The translations under genes were made by a program, and so were the position numbers. From contig NZ_ML014776.1 in NCBI RefSeq assembly GCF_003675895.1, positions 1-64,000 on the forward strand: DNA of 64,000 bases. Direction: 5' to 3'. The stretch is from Parashewanella curva. GTDB lineage: Bacteria > Pseudomonadota > Gammaproteobacteria > Enterobacterales > Shewanellaceae. The notes beneath the pieces were generated by a model, which was not told the origin of the DNA, did no database searches, and saw only the letters and a program-made list of their open reading frames with translations. How positions within the stretch are numbered: position 1 is the first letter of the stretch; each line of letters starts with the position of its first letter. Positions 1 through 9,620 of the stretch are shown in pieces.

Positions 1-485
1 GTTGCTTAACTGAAATAATGGACATCGGCTTCTGAGTAATCTGTTTGTTTTTGGCGAAATAATTTGATCACATATGAAGCCTTTTTTCTATCTTTTTATT
101 ATCTTACGCTTAAGATCCTGTCTATGATGCCTATATAACAAATAAAAAGACATAAACATGAAAACGAAATTTACTTATACTGAACACTACTTAAAATGGG
201 TTGTGGGTGGAGTAAAAGCCTTACAACAGCTACAAATTTGATGTGCCAATAGCCAGATAATTTATCTAAAATAACACCCCGACTCTCTTTAAAGCCAAGG
301 TGAAATAATAATTTTAGCTGTCATTGAGTAAACCCACTCAACTCACTCCACAACTAGCTCTAGAATTACAAAAAATCTAACAAATTGAACCAACTCTGAA
401 TCGAGTTTCATCTTTCTTAATATTTATTGAAGATTTAAAACAATACGATTAGCTTTAATTCAAATTAGGTTTTGGAGATAACACA
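1..485. other. Leader region without a convincing gene
   Basis: No intact gene is seen in this AT-rich stretch. A 27-codon ORF at 158-241 starts like the N-terminus of some transposase OrfA proteins (MKTKFTYTEHY) but stops at once; it could be a remnant, which I cannot confirm. From 318 to 449 the frame that continues into the next gene is fairly open (one TAA at 378, then TAG at 450). This may be a decayed 5' end, but stops are expected by chance at this composition. A GGAG at 474-477 serves the next gene. Confidence 0.4.
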
Positions 486-1436
486 TTGCTAGAAGTTACA
501 GCCACTGTTGACCTATCTCAGCCTATAGTCCAACTATCTCCAATCACTAAACTTAATTCCGTAGATAGTGAAATGTATCAAGGCATTTTTTCAATTGCTA
601 ACTATCAATTTCAAGTGACGTTTGATCTAGCTGGAAACGTAGAAGCTATTACCTCTGATTATTCGCTTCAAAACGCAGATGTAGGCCCCAATGAATTACC
701 GAGTTGCATGGGAGTTCAGGCAAAAAAAAACAGAGACAAATATTCAAATTTTATGAAAGGACTATCTTTTTCAACTTATATCCCAAAAGAAGCTGATAGC
801 ACTAATATTCATGAAGCACAGGAGTTTCCGCTCCATCAGGAACAGATTGGAAAAGAAAGCCCGCATAAATATTTAGTAAGCTACCCCAAACCTGATGTAC
901 CTAGTCATAGTGCTCCTAAACAAGTAAGCTCATCCACTCCAGCTAAAGGCGAAGATTATTCCTTATTGCTACTAAGGCAAAATTCCAGTCAAGGTAGTGA
1001 ATTAAAAGATGTAGTTGTTGTTACTAACTTCCACAATATAAAAGACCCTAATATGAAGGATGCAAAAGCGACTGCTTTTGATGATCATTCCAAAAAAAAA
1101 TTCGAACTTGAAACCTTAGCTGAACGCCTTCATCAACAAAAACTTGAACTCGAATCCTTAAGAAAAAGCCTTCAATTACAACATGAGCAGCAAGAAAATA
1201 AAGAACAGGAGATCAAACGAGAATATCAACAACTTGAAGCTGAAAAACAAAAGGTTATAACAGAGAAAAAAAAAGTTGAGGGCATAGCAAAAGAAATATT
1301 AAGACGAGAGGAAGAGTCTAAAATGAACGAACAGCAATTATTAACCAGAGAATATATCAAAAGAATAAAAACCAGCCAGAAAGAAGTGCGGAAAAACCCT
1401 TCTCTTGCCAAAACTAACGAAAGAACAATAGTATAG
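486..1436 (+). CDS. Hypothetical protein with long C-terminal coiled coil
   Basis: This 316-residue protein starts at TTG, with GGAG eight bases upstream. I do not recognise a family. Residues 1-70 look like a small beta-rich domain, the middle is low-complexity and rich in Ser, Pro and Lys, and residues about 200-300 are almost continuous Glu/Lys/Gln heptads, indicating a long coiled coil. There is no signal peptide or membrane segment. The sigma-factor gene starts 13 bases after the stop, so the two are probably co-transcribed. A regulatory or scaffold role near the sigma factor is only inference. The frame upstream of the TTG carries several stops, so an N-terminal truncation is possible. 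Confidence 0.6.
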   Translation: MLEVTATVDLSQPIVQLSPITKLNSVDSEMYQGIFSIANYQFQVTFDLAGNVEAITSDYSLQNADVGPNELPSCMGVQAKKNRDKYSNFMKGLSFSTYIPKEADSTNIHEAQEFPLHQEQIGKESPHKYLVSYPKPDVPSHSAPKQVSSSTPAKGEDYSLLLLRQNSSQGSELKDVVVVTNFHNIKDPNMKDAKATAFDDHSKKKFELETLAERLHQQKLELESLRKSLQLQHEQQENKEQEIKREYQQLEAEKQKVITEKKKVEGIAKEILRREEESKMNEQQLLTREYIKRIKTSQKEVRKNPSLAKTNERTIV

Positions 1437-1449
1437 GCTTTTTACATTG

Positions 1450-2010
1450 ATGAAAATAGAGCATATTTGGACACAATACCGCACCAGCTTATACCAATTT
1501 TTATTATCAAGAGTGTCTTCACCGGAGGATGCTGAAGATATTTTGCAAGATGTAATATTGAAAAGTGTTAACTCTATCGATCAATTAAATGACACCACAA
1601 AGGTGAAAAGCTGGCTATTTCAAGTCGCTAAATACAGTGTCATTGATTACTACCGCATAAAATCTAAACTCAATCTAAACCGTGAAGCCTCGTCTAACAT
1701 TGAGATCGAGCAGAAATGGAATGATGATGAGCAAAGCCTATACGTTGAGCTCGAACCATGTATCCAGCCTTTTATTCAAGCACTTCCACCAGCACAACAG
1801 CTTATGCTTACCGAGATTGACATCTATGGCCAATCGCAAAAAGCCTTTGCTGAGAGTCAAAAACTTCCATACTCGACTCTGAAATCACAACTCAAGCAAA
1901 GCCGCTTAGCCTTAAAGCAGCTTTATTTGCAATGTTGTCGATTTGAAACCAATAACAAAGGTGAGTTATTGGATTATGTGCAGCATAAATCAGACTGCGG
2001 TCACTGCTAA
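1450..2010 (+). CDS. sigZ: ECF-type RNA polymerase sigma factor, SigZ-like
   Basis: This is a small group-4 sigma factor of about 186 residues. Region 2 is visible near the N-terminus (SSPEDAEDILQDV, then KSWLFQVAKYSVIDYYR). A region-4 helix-turn-helix lies around residues 115-160 (AQQLMLTEIDIYGQSQKAFAE, then PYSTLKSQLKQSR). The Cys-rich tail (QCCRFE and SDCGHC) is characteristic of SigZ proteins and could bind metal or sense redox state. The ATG at 1450 is preferred to the TTG just before it. It lies just downstream of the coiled-coil gene; no typical membrane anti-sigma factor is adjacent, unless that upstream gene product plays this role. Confidence 0.85.
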   Translation: MKIEHIWTQYRTSLYQFLLSRVSSPEDAEDILQDVILKSVNSIDQLNDTTKVKSWLFQVAKYSVIDYYRIKSKLNLNREASSNIEIEQKWNDDEQSLYVELEPCIQPFIQALPPAQQLMLTEIDIYGQSQKAFAESQKLPYSTLKSQLKQSRLALKQLYLQCCRFETNNKGELLDYVQHKSDCGHC

Positions 2011-2021
2011 GCTATAGGTGA

Positions 2022-2351
2022 TCAGCTTAATGCCATAGAGTAACTCTCTCGATCGATATCCACTACTTCTGCTGTAATTGCCACATTTTCGTATCCCAGT
2101 TCAAGCAACTGTTCTATCACGCCCTCAGATAAGCCCAATTTTTGCCCTTGGGTTCTACCTGAGATAATTTTTAATGTAACATGAATGAAAGCGGAACGTT
2201 TAAAGCCTACTTGATAATGTTGGTATGGCAAAGCACGCACTTTAATGGCTCTGCTTTCAAATAAACGCGAGCTTAATGCACCTTTAAATACCGCTTCCAT
2301 CAATATATCAGCATTAAACTCATTTGAATGTTCAATAATTAAATGTGGCAC
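2022..2351 (-). CDS. 5-carboxymethyl-2-hydroxymuconate Delta-isomerase family protein
   Basis: The 109-residue protein starts with MPHLIIEHS, so processing of Met would expose the N-terminal Pro that is the catalytic base in the tautomerase superfamily. The FIHVTLKIISGRT stretch matches the CHMI (HpaF) family, and the length is normal. In aromatic degradation CHMI isomerises a muconate intermediate of homoprotocatechuate breakdown, but no other hpa gene is nearby, so the real substrate is unknown. It converges with the sigma-factor gene, and a short taagct/agctta hairpin lies between the two stops. Confidence 0.8.
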   Translation of the reverse strand: MPHLIIEHSNEFNADILMEAVFKGALSSRLFESRAIKVRALPYQHYQVGFKRSAFIHVTLKIISGRTQGQKLGLSEGVIEQLLELGYENVAITAEVVDIDRESYSMALS

Positions 2352-2371
2352 TAAAATGAACCTGTTTGTAT

Positions 2372-3487
2372 TTACGACTGTAAAATTTTCATTGGTATCG
2401 ACAGTAAGGTATCACCACTTTTTGCTGTAAGCCAAATCACCGCCATTAACCCTGTAACTGTTATTCCATACCAAACAAAGGAAAAAACTTGCCCATATCG
2501 GTCTAACGGTAATAAATGGGTGTGATGTCGGCTTCGCCACTCTAAAATGATTTCAATCGACCCTATGGCTAATAAAAAGCCAAATAATGTCATGCCAAAG
2601 TAATAGCTGATCGCTACTCCAAAAACCGCACCTGCAATGCAGATAAGTAAACCGGCCACACTGTTCATTGAAAAGCTAACGCTTTTTATGATGTGACCAC
2701 CGTCTAATGGCAGTATGGGCAACATCTGGAAAAGGTTGATCAGAGCACTGAGAGAAGCTAAGCCAGCAAACAGCATATTATCGGTTACCCAATAGGTAAT
2801 GAGACACACCCACGCCATGATCATGCCAAAGGTTGGTCCCATAATGGAAATCACCACGTCTTGCCAGCGGGTATTAATTTTTTGATCCGTCAACGCCAAA
2901 CCGCCCATAAATGGGATCAAATAAAAGCCTTTGGTTTTCATGCCAAAGTATTTCATGGCTTTCACATGCCCGTATTCATGCACCACCAATACCGCAATCA
3001 AAGCAAGAGCAAATTGAAAAGAAAACAACCATGAATATGCAGCTAAGCTGGCTCCTGCCAATACCACTTTAATGACTTTGGCACTTTTCAGTAGCTTAAA
3101 ACCTAAAGAAACCAAACCTAACACCCCAGGCTTTCTGGCTTCTTGTTTAGAGGATTCAACAGGGGTTTGTTGTTCGATATCCTTAGCGTTGCGTTGTCCA
3201 TCTGTCAGCATTTGACCATCCACTTGCAGCTGGTAATCCAACTCAAACGGCTGCCACTTTAGGTCGATATCCAATTTTACCTTGATGGTTTGGGGCTCAA
3301 GTTCTGCATCTGTTTCTGCTTGAGGCTGAGTGCTCAGTTCAAACTCATGGCTAAATTGTCCCTCGTAATTTTCACTTGCAGTACACCCCGCCACAGGCCT
3401 ATTATCCCAATACAGCTGTTGCCATCCCGCAAGCGAGGCCTCTAAACGCAGCTTTTTACCCAAACAGTCAATGTTTAATATTTCCAT
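2372..3487 (-). CDS. Site-2 protease family (M50) membrane zinc metalloprotease
   Basis: The 371-residue protein has a soluble N-terminal part (residues 1-120) followed by several membrane segments. The zinc motif HEYGH is at 170-174, and the second M50 signature, NLFQMLPILPLDGG with the third metal-ligand Asp, is at 251-264. These are the catalytic features of site-2 intramembrane proteases. There is no PDZ domain, so it is not RseP. Substrates are unknown. Its start overlaps by one base the end of rsmC, which suggests co-transcription. Confidence 0.85.
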   Translation of the reverse strand: MEILNIDCLGKKLRLEASLAGWQQLYWDNRPVAGCTASENYEGQFSHEFELSTQPQAETDAELEPQTIKVKLDIDLKWQPFELDYQLQVDGQMLTDGQRNAKDIEQQTPVESSKQEARKPGVLGLVSLGFKLLKSAKVIKVVLAGASLAAYSWLFSFQFALALIAVLVVHEYGHVKAMKYFGMKTKGFYLIPFMGGLALTDQKINTRWQDVVISIMGPTFGMIMAWVCLITYWVTDNMLFAGLASLSALINLFQMLPILPLDGGHIIKSVSFSMNSVAGLLICIAGAVFGVAISYYFGMTLFGFLLAIGSIEIILEWRSRHHTHLLPLDRYGQVFSFVWYGITVTGLMAVIWLTAKSGDTLLSIPMKILQS

Positions 3488-4506
3488 TAATTTTGATAAA
3501 CCTTGTATTTGTTATTTTCAGCAGTGGTATTCACTTTACCAAAGTGCTGCTGCAAAGCATCTGAGTATGGTAGATGGCGGTTTGCCACGATCTGAAATAC
3601 GCCTTTGTCCGTTAAGGCATTAGCACTATCCTTTACGAATCGCTCGGCAATATCAGTCGTCGCCATCAAACCATCATGAAACGGAGGATTAGAGACTATG
3701 CCATCTAACTCCCCTTCCACTTGTGCTAAACCGTCAGAAGGATAAACTTTTGCACGGAAGTTATTGGCTTTTAACGTCAATTCACATGACAACAAAGCCA
3801 TAGCATTAATATCCACACACTCCAATTTCAATTCGGGCTGAGCTTTAAGCAAAGCAGCAGTGATCACTCCAGCACCACAGCCAAAATCCAAAACTCGACC
3901 TTGAAACTCTGTAATATTTTCCAACAGTAATGCCGTACCTGCATCCAATTGTTTTTGGCTAAATACCCCGACCATATTACAGATGGTCAGCTCACCTTGG
4001 GGCGTTGGCAAAAGATATTGGCTACACCAATCTTTTGTTGATAATTCAGGAGCACTTTCCATTAACTCACTCACGTACAGTAAACAGTGACGAGCATTAT
4101 CTAGCTTTGTGGCTTTGGAAAAATAATCTGGTAAGGTTTTTGGGGCAGACTTTATCCCCCCTTTGTTTTCACCTACAAGGAATACACTGCCACCAACGTC
4201 TAAATATTGAGCCGCCAATTGATACAAATATCCTGCTAATGGCTTAGCTTTAGGGAAATAAATAATGACGTTATCAAAGGTGTTCAGCTCAGGCAGCTGA
4301 TGCCCAAAGTGTACCGAAAGCTGGTTATTTTCCAGCGGTTTGAGCTGCTGATAATGATTATAATCCAATGCCAAAGCCGTCACAGATTGTGTTGTACTTA
4401 GCAGTTCTTGTGCTAAATGATCCGCTTCAATGTTGATCACCAAAACGCTTTGTTGTGCGAATAAACTTGTATTTCTAAGGAGTAACTGAGAGGAATTAGT
4501 TAACAC
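3487..4506 (-). CDS. rsmC: 16S rRNA (guanine1207-N2)-methyltransferase RsmC
   Basis: RsmC methylates N2 of G1207 in the small ribosomal subunit using SAM. The protein (339 residues) has the two-domain RsmC layout: a degenerate N-terminal methyltransferase-like half (to about residue 170) and a catalytic C-terminal half, with the SAM motif [10 protein letters not shown] at 205-214 and the active-site NPPF at 273-276. The length matches the family. It is followed directly by the site-2 protease gene. Confidence 0.93.
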   Translation of the reverse strand: MLTNSSQLLLRNTSLFAQQSVLVINIEADHLAQELLSTTQSVTALALDYNHYQQLKPLENNQLSVHFGHQLPELNTFDNVIIYFPKAKPLAGYLYQLAAQYLDVGGSVFLVGENKGGIKSAPKTLPDYFSKATKLDNARHCLLYVSELMESAPELSTKDWCSQYLLPTPQGELTICNMVGVFSQKQLDAGTALLLENITEFQGRVLDFGCGAGVITAALLKAQPELKLECVDINAMALLSCELTLKANNFRAKVYPSDGLAQVEGELDGIVSNPPFHDGLMATTDIAERFVKDSANALTDKGVFQIVANRHLPYSDALQQHFGKVNTTAENNKYKVYQN

Positions 4507-4670
4507 AATTAAATCTATTTAGTTTTAAATTGTAAGCATTATACTGCTCCCTCTGGCATTTAGTAAGTCATATTGAGGTTTAGGTTATACCTGTCACAAT
4601 GCAGATATTTACGATTTAATCTTCTGAAGTACGGCTTATTTTCACAAGAGATTCTATTGAGGAAGATAAG

Positions 4671-6077
4671 ATGTCACTAACACCTTATTACCTTAACGAA
4701 CACCAAGATAGGTACCTAGATGCTTTAGCGTTATTAAGTTTAAAAACCAACCCACGTGCAGATTTTTATATTTCGCCACTTTCACCAAAAAACCTTACAT
4801 ATAGAATTACTATCATCGATCAGCAAGTAGAGCTTGTCCACTTGATCCGTAAAACCGACAGTGCATATGAGTGGCCTTGTATAGCTTCTGAAGGAGGCAT
4901 TGCAAGAGATATAAAAACAAGGCTCACAGTAAAGCTATCATCATTGCAGCGCCCGACAATAGTAGATCGTTTTTTCAATAACAAAGATTATTCATGGGAG
5001 CTTCAGCACCTTAATCGTTGCTCCGAGGTATTAGAGCTAACACAAACATCGTTGTTAACACAAACATCGTCTCAATGGTTTGATAAGGTAAAGCAACCTG
5101 CAAGCAGCAATGAAGCTCTAGTGGCAGCATTCAATTTCAATGTTGCTTTTCACTCTCGAGAACCTTGTTCACGTCTTTACGACTGTCATTGTGTTGAAGA
5201 CTCTCAAGGTCAGCTATTCGGCTATGCCGATCCTGCAGTATTTCAATTTATGTTTAGATTAAAAAAGCTTGGTCACAGAGTGATAATTTTATGCTCATCG
5301 TCACTAAACTACGATTTTGCACAGAGGTTATTTAGTCGATATAACATAGAGTTAAAATCCAACAATCTAATGGATTTAAACTATATGCAACATGAGGGAT
5401 TAAAAAACATACCTGAGCTCATTGAACATTTAGGTTTTACGGATAACATGTTGTTATTTGATGCTGATCAAAAGCATTTTTCAAAGTGTTGTCACTTTTA
5501 TTGGGTAAACAACAAAACTTCTTTTCCCATTCACTTATTACCGCAATTACCCAAATCAATAGAGCAATGGATAAAATGTGCCAATGAAGAGCCATCAGCC
5601 ACAAATCCCTTACTCACACTCGTAGTTAATTTAAATACCCTTTTTGCTCACGACAAGAAAAGAGGAAGATTTACTGTACGTAGGCTTCACTATAATATGG
5701 GAATATACACACCCTATATCGATTTAGATGCAATTCAGCAATTGAAGGTGTTTATTGCTAAAGGGCATAGGTTACATATTTTTTGCACCGACTACCCTAG
5801 AACAAAAGCATCAGCAGTCAATGCATTATTATCTAGGTTAGGATTAAAACTTCCCCCCGTCTGCGTGAGACAATTGTGTTCCAATAAAATAGCCCCCAAA
5901 CATGTAACATCAGAGTTAGAAAAAATAATTTCAGGTAAAGATACTTTGTATCTTGACAGTAATAGCAACTATAACCCTTTAAGGACTGAGTTTGAAAAAC
6001 AGCTCAATCCATTCCTTAACTATTTTTTTAGAGTTTGTGATTCCAATAATTTTCTCAAAATATACAAGCTTCAATAA
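4671..6077 (+). CDS. Hypothetical protein with two degenerate HAD-like halves
   Basis: This 468-residue soluble protein is not in a family I know. After an N-terminal region (1-150), the order of motifs typical of HAD-fold hydrolases appears twice. First copy: AFNFNVAF at 153-160, VIILCSSS at 204-211, LLFDADQ at 261-267. Second copy: LVVNLNTLF at 317-325, LHIFCTD at 368-374, LYLDSNS at 426-432. In both, the catalytic DxD of motif I is replaced by NxN, so neither half should be an active phosphatase. It stands alone with its own upstream gap. An 18-base tandem repeat at 5038-5070 gives a duplicated LTQTS in the protein. Assignment to HAD is from pattern only. Confidence 0.6.
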   Translation: MSLTPYYLNEHQDRYLDALALLSLKTNPRADFYISPLSPKNLTYRITIIDQQVELVHLIRKTDSAYEWPCIASEGGIARDIKTRLTVKLSSLQRPTIVDRFFNNKDYSWELQHLNRCSEVLELTQTSLLTQTSSQWFDKVKQPASSNEALVAAFNFNVAFHSREPCSRLYDCHCVEDSQGQLFGYADPAVFQFMFRLKKLGHRVIILCSSSLNYDFAQRLFSRYNIELKSNNLMDLNYMQHEGLKNIPELIEHLGFTDNMLLFDADQKHFSKCCHFYWVNNKTSFPIHLLPQLPKSIEQWIKCANEEPSATNPLLTLVVNLNTLFAHDKKRGRFTVRRLHYNMGIYTPYIDLDAIQQLKVFIAKGHRLHIFCTDYPRTKASAVNALLSRLGLKLPPVCVRQLCSNKIAPKHVTSELEKIISGKDTLYLDSNSNYNPLRTEFEKQLNPFLNYFFRVCDSNNFLKIYKLQ

Positions 6078-6111
6078 AGCAAAGCTCGCTTACAACCCTT
6101 TGACAATAAGA

Positions 6112-8355
6112 CTATTCTTCCGTTAATTGCCGTGTAAACGCTTGGCAGATATTTTGCTCAACATTTTGCTTAGCTCGTTGTAAAGCAATTTCGGCATTAT
6201 CCATAAAATCTTTCAAAGACTGATCTTGGTGATAAGACACTATGCCAATACTTATGCCTTCTGATAAACCAATCTCATCTAGGCGATTATAAGTATCTAC
6301 CGCAAATTGATGTGCTTCATCAGAACTGGTGTTGGGTAGCATGACCATAAGTTTACCTAATTGACATTGTGCCAATTGATAAGCTTTAGGCAACTCAAGC
6401 AATAGACGAATCTCGATGTCATGCTGACGCTTTTCTAACTTATCAATGTCACTCATATGGCTAAAGACGCCTACAGGTCTGATGTCCAATAGCATCATAC
6501 TGGCGTATAAGCGCTTATCGTCATCTAGGCTCGCAAAATAACTTTCAACCTCGTCGTAACCCATTAAAATTCGACTACGGTGTGGGATCATTTTTTGTTT
6601 TTCTGTCTCATCAGAGGCAATCGATGGCACAAGGCTACACACAAATAAATCAGGCTCGTTCATGCTAGCGTCAACACTATTAATCATCACTTCAAAATAA
6701 GTGTACTGACCATCATAGAAGTGCTGAGTGCATCCATGCCATTGCCCTGTTAATGCCAACTGTTGCTGAATGTGACCCCATTGCTTTTCAATTTCGCTCC
6801 CTAATAAATAGATTAAACTGTCGGAGTTAGACTTACGTTTAAAAGCTTGATCAAATTTGCGGTTAGACTGCTGAATCCTACCTTTAATATTGACCAATAC
6901 CACAGGAATTGCGGCTTCACTTATCTGATGGTTTAACGCCGCTTGCTCTTGCATCTGTCTTAACTCAGTGATGTCGCTAATGCTGATCAAGAGGTACTGT
7001 TCTCGGTCTCCATTAACATGCTGAGTTAATGGTAATGAAGAGAGGGTGATTTTTAACACGCCCAAATCAGCATGGCGAAGATCCAACTCAAATTGATGAT
7101 GTCTATTTTTTTGGTAAGACTTCATGAGTGTCCGGTATTGTTGCTGCTCTAACCGTAAAACCCCCATTACGTTTCGGTCAGCTAACTCTTCTTGAACCAT
7201 CGCAAGCATGGCCGCAGTGGTTGGGTTAGAAGCAATCACTCTCCCCTCTTCAGAGGCAATAAGTAAACCTCGTTCATCCTTAAACAGCTGCTCTACTAAC
7301 TCCATATTAAAAAATCTGGCGCGGCGTTCTAAAGTAAAACGGTTTAACATTACAATGAGGCTCGCGATAAGTAAGGTCAGTAATACTGAAAAGCCAACTA
7401 AAATCATCTGCCGATGAGCAAACGCTTTGTTAATATCTTTATCAAGAATGTTTGATAAGAAAAAATAAGGGTAATTACTGTTGTTGCTCTCGCCAAAATC
7501 AACTTTTAAGTAGACATAAGTAGACGCATTTCCGTAAAACTCACCAAATTTTTTTAAGGTAATGGCATTCCAAAGCTCAGGAAACTGGGTACTCAATAAC
7601 GTATCAATATCATCATTAGAGCTTTGTTTCGCGCTAATGAATTTATTACCATCAAACATTCGCCCCTTGGAATCCAATAAAATAAGCGGCGATGAATTAC
7701 CCCCAAAATTTGGTTTTATTGACTGTAGTGTGCGATTAATAGAATTAAAAGTAACAAAAAAGCCCACCAATTGCTTTTGAGGGTTCATCACCTTAATTAC
7801 TTGAAACTGATAAGGCTCCAGTACTCCATTGATAGCGATTTTATGGATCTCTGAAGCATACACTTCGTTTTCTCTTAGTAAATACAATTTCGCTAGTAAA
7901 GACTGAGATAAAATAGGCATAATCTTTTGATTTTGTGTTACTAACCTTCGATACCCACCTGCATCATAAAAAGCAATCGACAATAGCTCTGGAATATTTT
8001 CAGTTAGCGTCATCCATTTTTTATTGAGTTGCTGATGCCGGATTTTACTGGGGCTTTGCAAAAAATGAACAAAAGTATCACTAGAGGCAATGGTCTTAAT
8101 TCGAAAGTTTTGAAATGCTACCTGATCGGCAAGCAGTGTACTGAACGTTTGCAGTTCACTGTATCGTTGAGTCGCCCATTCACTTTTTAACTGCTTTTGA
8201 CCTAAGCTAAGTGCGACATTCGTCAGGAGTACCATTGCAATTAATAACATCACTAATTGGCTGGCTAAGGCTAATTTTCGCTGATAGGACCAATGTATGC
8301 CCTGAGCAGAGAATAGAGGTTTGGTGAATTGAGGAAATGGACTGAATTTTAGCAT
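6112..8355 (-). CDS. Membrane sensor protein with PAS domains and a degenerate GGDEF domain
   Basis: A transmembrane helix near the N-terminus (LVMLLIAMVLLTNVAL) and another near residue 330 (LVGFSVLLTLLIASLIVML) enclose a periplasmic sensor region of about 270 residues, probably Cache-like. Two cytoplasmic PAS-like domains follow. The C-terminal 150 residues have the GGDEF fold pattern (ASMMLLDI, a D-K-LEKRQHDIEIRLLL helix, SIGIVSY, DNAEIALQRAK), but the GGDEF signature is replaced by CQLGK near residue 672 (TTG-start numbering). It is therefore unlikely to make c-di-GMP. The ATG start is preferred over the TTG at 8379; neither has a good ribosome binding site. Confidence 0.75.
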   Translation of the reverse strand: MLKFSPFPQFTKPLFSAQGIHWSYQRKLALASQLVMLLIAMVLLTNVALSLGQKQLKSEWATQRYSELQTFSTLLADQVAFQNFRIKTIASSDTFVHFLQSPSKIRHQQLNKKWMTLTENIPELLSIAFYDAGGYRRLVTQNQKIMPILSQSLLAKLYLLRENEVYASEIHKIAINGVLEPYQFQVIKVMNPQKQLVGFFVTFNSINRTLQSIKPNFGGNSSPLILLDSKGRMFDGNKFISAKQSSNDDIDTLLSTQFPELWNAITLKKFGEFYGNASTYVYLKVDFGESNNSNYPYFFLSNILDKDINKAFAHRQMILVGFSVLLTLLIASLIVMLNRFTLERRARFFNMELVEQLFKDERGLLIASEEGRVIASNPTTAAMLAMVQEELADRNVMGVLRLEQQQYRTLMKSYQKNRHHQFELDLRHADLGVLKITLSSLPLTQHVNGDREQYLLISISDITELRQMQEQAALNHQISEAAIPVVLVNIKGRIQQSNRKFDQAFKRKSNSDSLIYLLGSEIEKQWGHIQQQLALTGQWHGCTQHFYDGQYTYFEVMINSVDASMNEPDLFVCSLVPSIASDETEKQKMIPHRSRILMGYDEVESYFASLDDDKRLYASMMLLDIRPVGVFSHMSDIDKLEKRQHDIEIRLLLELPKAYQLAQCQLGKLMVMLPNTSSDEAHQFAVDTYNRLDEIGLSEGISIGIVSYHQDQSLKDFMDNAEIALQRAKQNVEQNICQAFTRQLTEE

Positions 8356-8452
8356 GAAATCGTAATGGCATAAAAGCAAAGTCTAATGTTATACCATTAA
8401 GTGAGTGATTGTGAACTGAATGCATTTCAAGGGTTAGAAATTGAGGAAGTCT

Positions 8453-9547
8453 TTAATTGGGAGCGCCCCTAGGAACAAGCTTTGAAGGAAGAAGTTTTGA
8501 TAACCCTATGGTTCGACGGGCAAACATTGAAGGAGCAGGATTTACAGGGACAGCCCTTAAAGAAGCCGCCTTCTCAGAAAATGAATCTGTAAGTTCGTTT
8601 TTAAGAGAATCTACCATTGAAAAGATAACGCTCTTATCGTCTAACTCAGACTTTACCTTTTCCTGTGGAACTTTCTGGGCAGTGAACACTTTAACCACCG
8701 AAAATGTAGATGCGTAGTAATTACTTCGGGTTACCGGTTCAATGTTTTCAGGTGTTAATTCTGTCATCTTAAATACTTTTGACAAGTCTGAGGGCTCAGT
8801 AAAATAATCTGTTCTGATATTAAAGTTTTCAAGCAGTAGTCTTCGAAAGCCATTTTTACTGAGTAAAAGTGAATTACTGTTTTGACGTAACATAACAGCA
8901 TTACTATGGGTTAAATGAACACCAATAACAGGACATTTAAGAGTATTATTAAACCAAGAGCGTAACGTAATACTTGATTCCACTTTTTCTAATTCATGCA
9001 ACTTAATATTAAAAGCCCGTATTTTAGCACCTATTGAATCAGGCTTAAGTTTACCATTAACTGCACCTGCATTTAGCAAGGCTTCAACATTAGTTTGAAT
9101 TCTATCATTCTCAAAACCCGGCCGTATTCTGAGTGTGCGGTCAGCATAAGAAACCTGAGTGTTATCGCAAAGTTTTTTTATTTCTGTTATTTCCAGCGTA
9201 TCTAAAGCTACCGTGTAATGATCTTTTAAGTCTTTTCGAAGAGAAAATAGGGAAGCATTCACCTCGAACTTGGCTAACATAAACAATTCTATGCCATAGG
9301 GTTCATTTAAATTTATCCGCATTTGGTAGTTACAACCGCCACTATAAAACACATACTGCTCTAATGGGGTGTTTGTGGTATTCCAAACGGCGTCACCGAT
9401 TGCGTCAATAGAAGAGTCTAGACTGTCTGTGGGTAGCTGGACATGAACATGAGAATCATCATAAGACCACAACAAAAAACCTTGTTCGACTATTACATCT
9501 GCTCTAATTGCCACAGTAAACCTAAAAAATTGACCTTTATCGGACAA
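8453..9547 (-). CDS. Hypothetical protein, family not recognised
   Basis: The 364-residue protein has no signal peptide or membrane helix and no motif I can name. It appears to start at TTG, with a GGAG twelve bases upstream, which is distant. The C-terminal 30 residues are Pro/Arg-rich and basic (ends LVPRGAPN). Neighbouring genes (sensor protein downstream, RND permease upstream) are on the same strand but separated, and give no clue. A secreted effector is possible given the secretion locus elsewhere in the window, but nothing in the sequence demonstrates it. Confidence 0.55.
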   Translation of the reverse strand: MSDKGQFFRFTVAIRADVIVEQGFLLWSYDDSHVHVQLPTDSLDSSIDAIGDAVWNTTNTPLEQYVFYSGGCNYQMRINLNEPYGIELFMLAKFEVNASLFSLRKDLKDHYTVALDTLEITEIKKLCDNTQVSYADRTLRIRPGFENDRIQTNVEALLNAGAVNGKLKPDSIGAKIRAFNIKLHELEKVESSITLRSWFNNTLKCPVIGVHLTHSNAVMLRQNSNSLLLSKNGFRRLLLENFNIRTDYFTEPSDLSKVFKMTELTPENIEPVTRSNYYASTFSVVKVFTAQKVPQEKVKSELDDKSVIFSMVDSLKNELTDSFSEKAASLRAVPVNPAPSMFARRTIGLSKLLPSKLVPRGAPN

Positions 9548-9620
9548 TTTTAAAACTTACTCCATATTATTACTGCTTTACAAACAAAGATTCATTTCGT
9601 GTTTATAAAGCAGCAAAATA

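Noticed and set aside
158..241. 27-codon ORF starting MKTKFTYTEHY, possible transposase start
   Set aside because: Too short, no ribosome binding site, and no continuation in another frame that I could follow with confidence; kept only as a remark in the leader entry.
318..449. In-frame extension of the coiled-coil gene upstream of its TTG
   Set aside because: It has a TAA at 378 and further stops at 450 and shortly after; at this base composition such an open stretch is expected by chance.
2008..2030. taagct/agctta hairpin between sigZ and the CHMI gene as a terminator
   Set aside because: Six-base AT-rich stem without a T-run overlapping both stops; too weak to list as a terminator.
5038..5070. 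18-base tandem repeat as a phase-variable or CRISPR-like repeat
   Set aside because: Only two partial copies, in frame, adding six residues; a simple micro-duplication.
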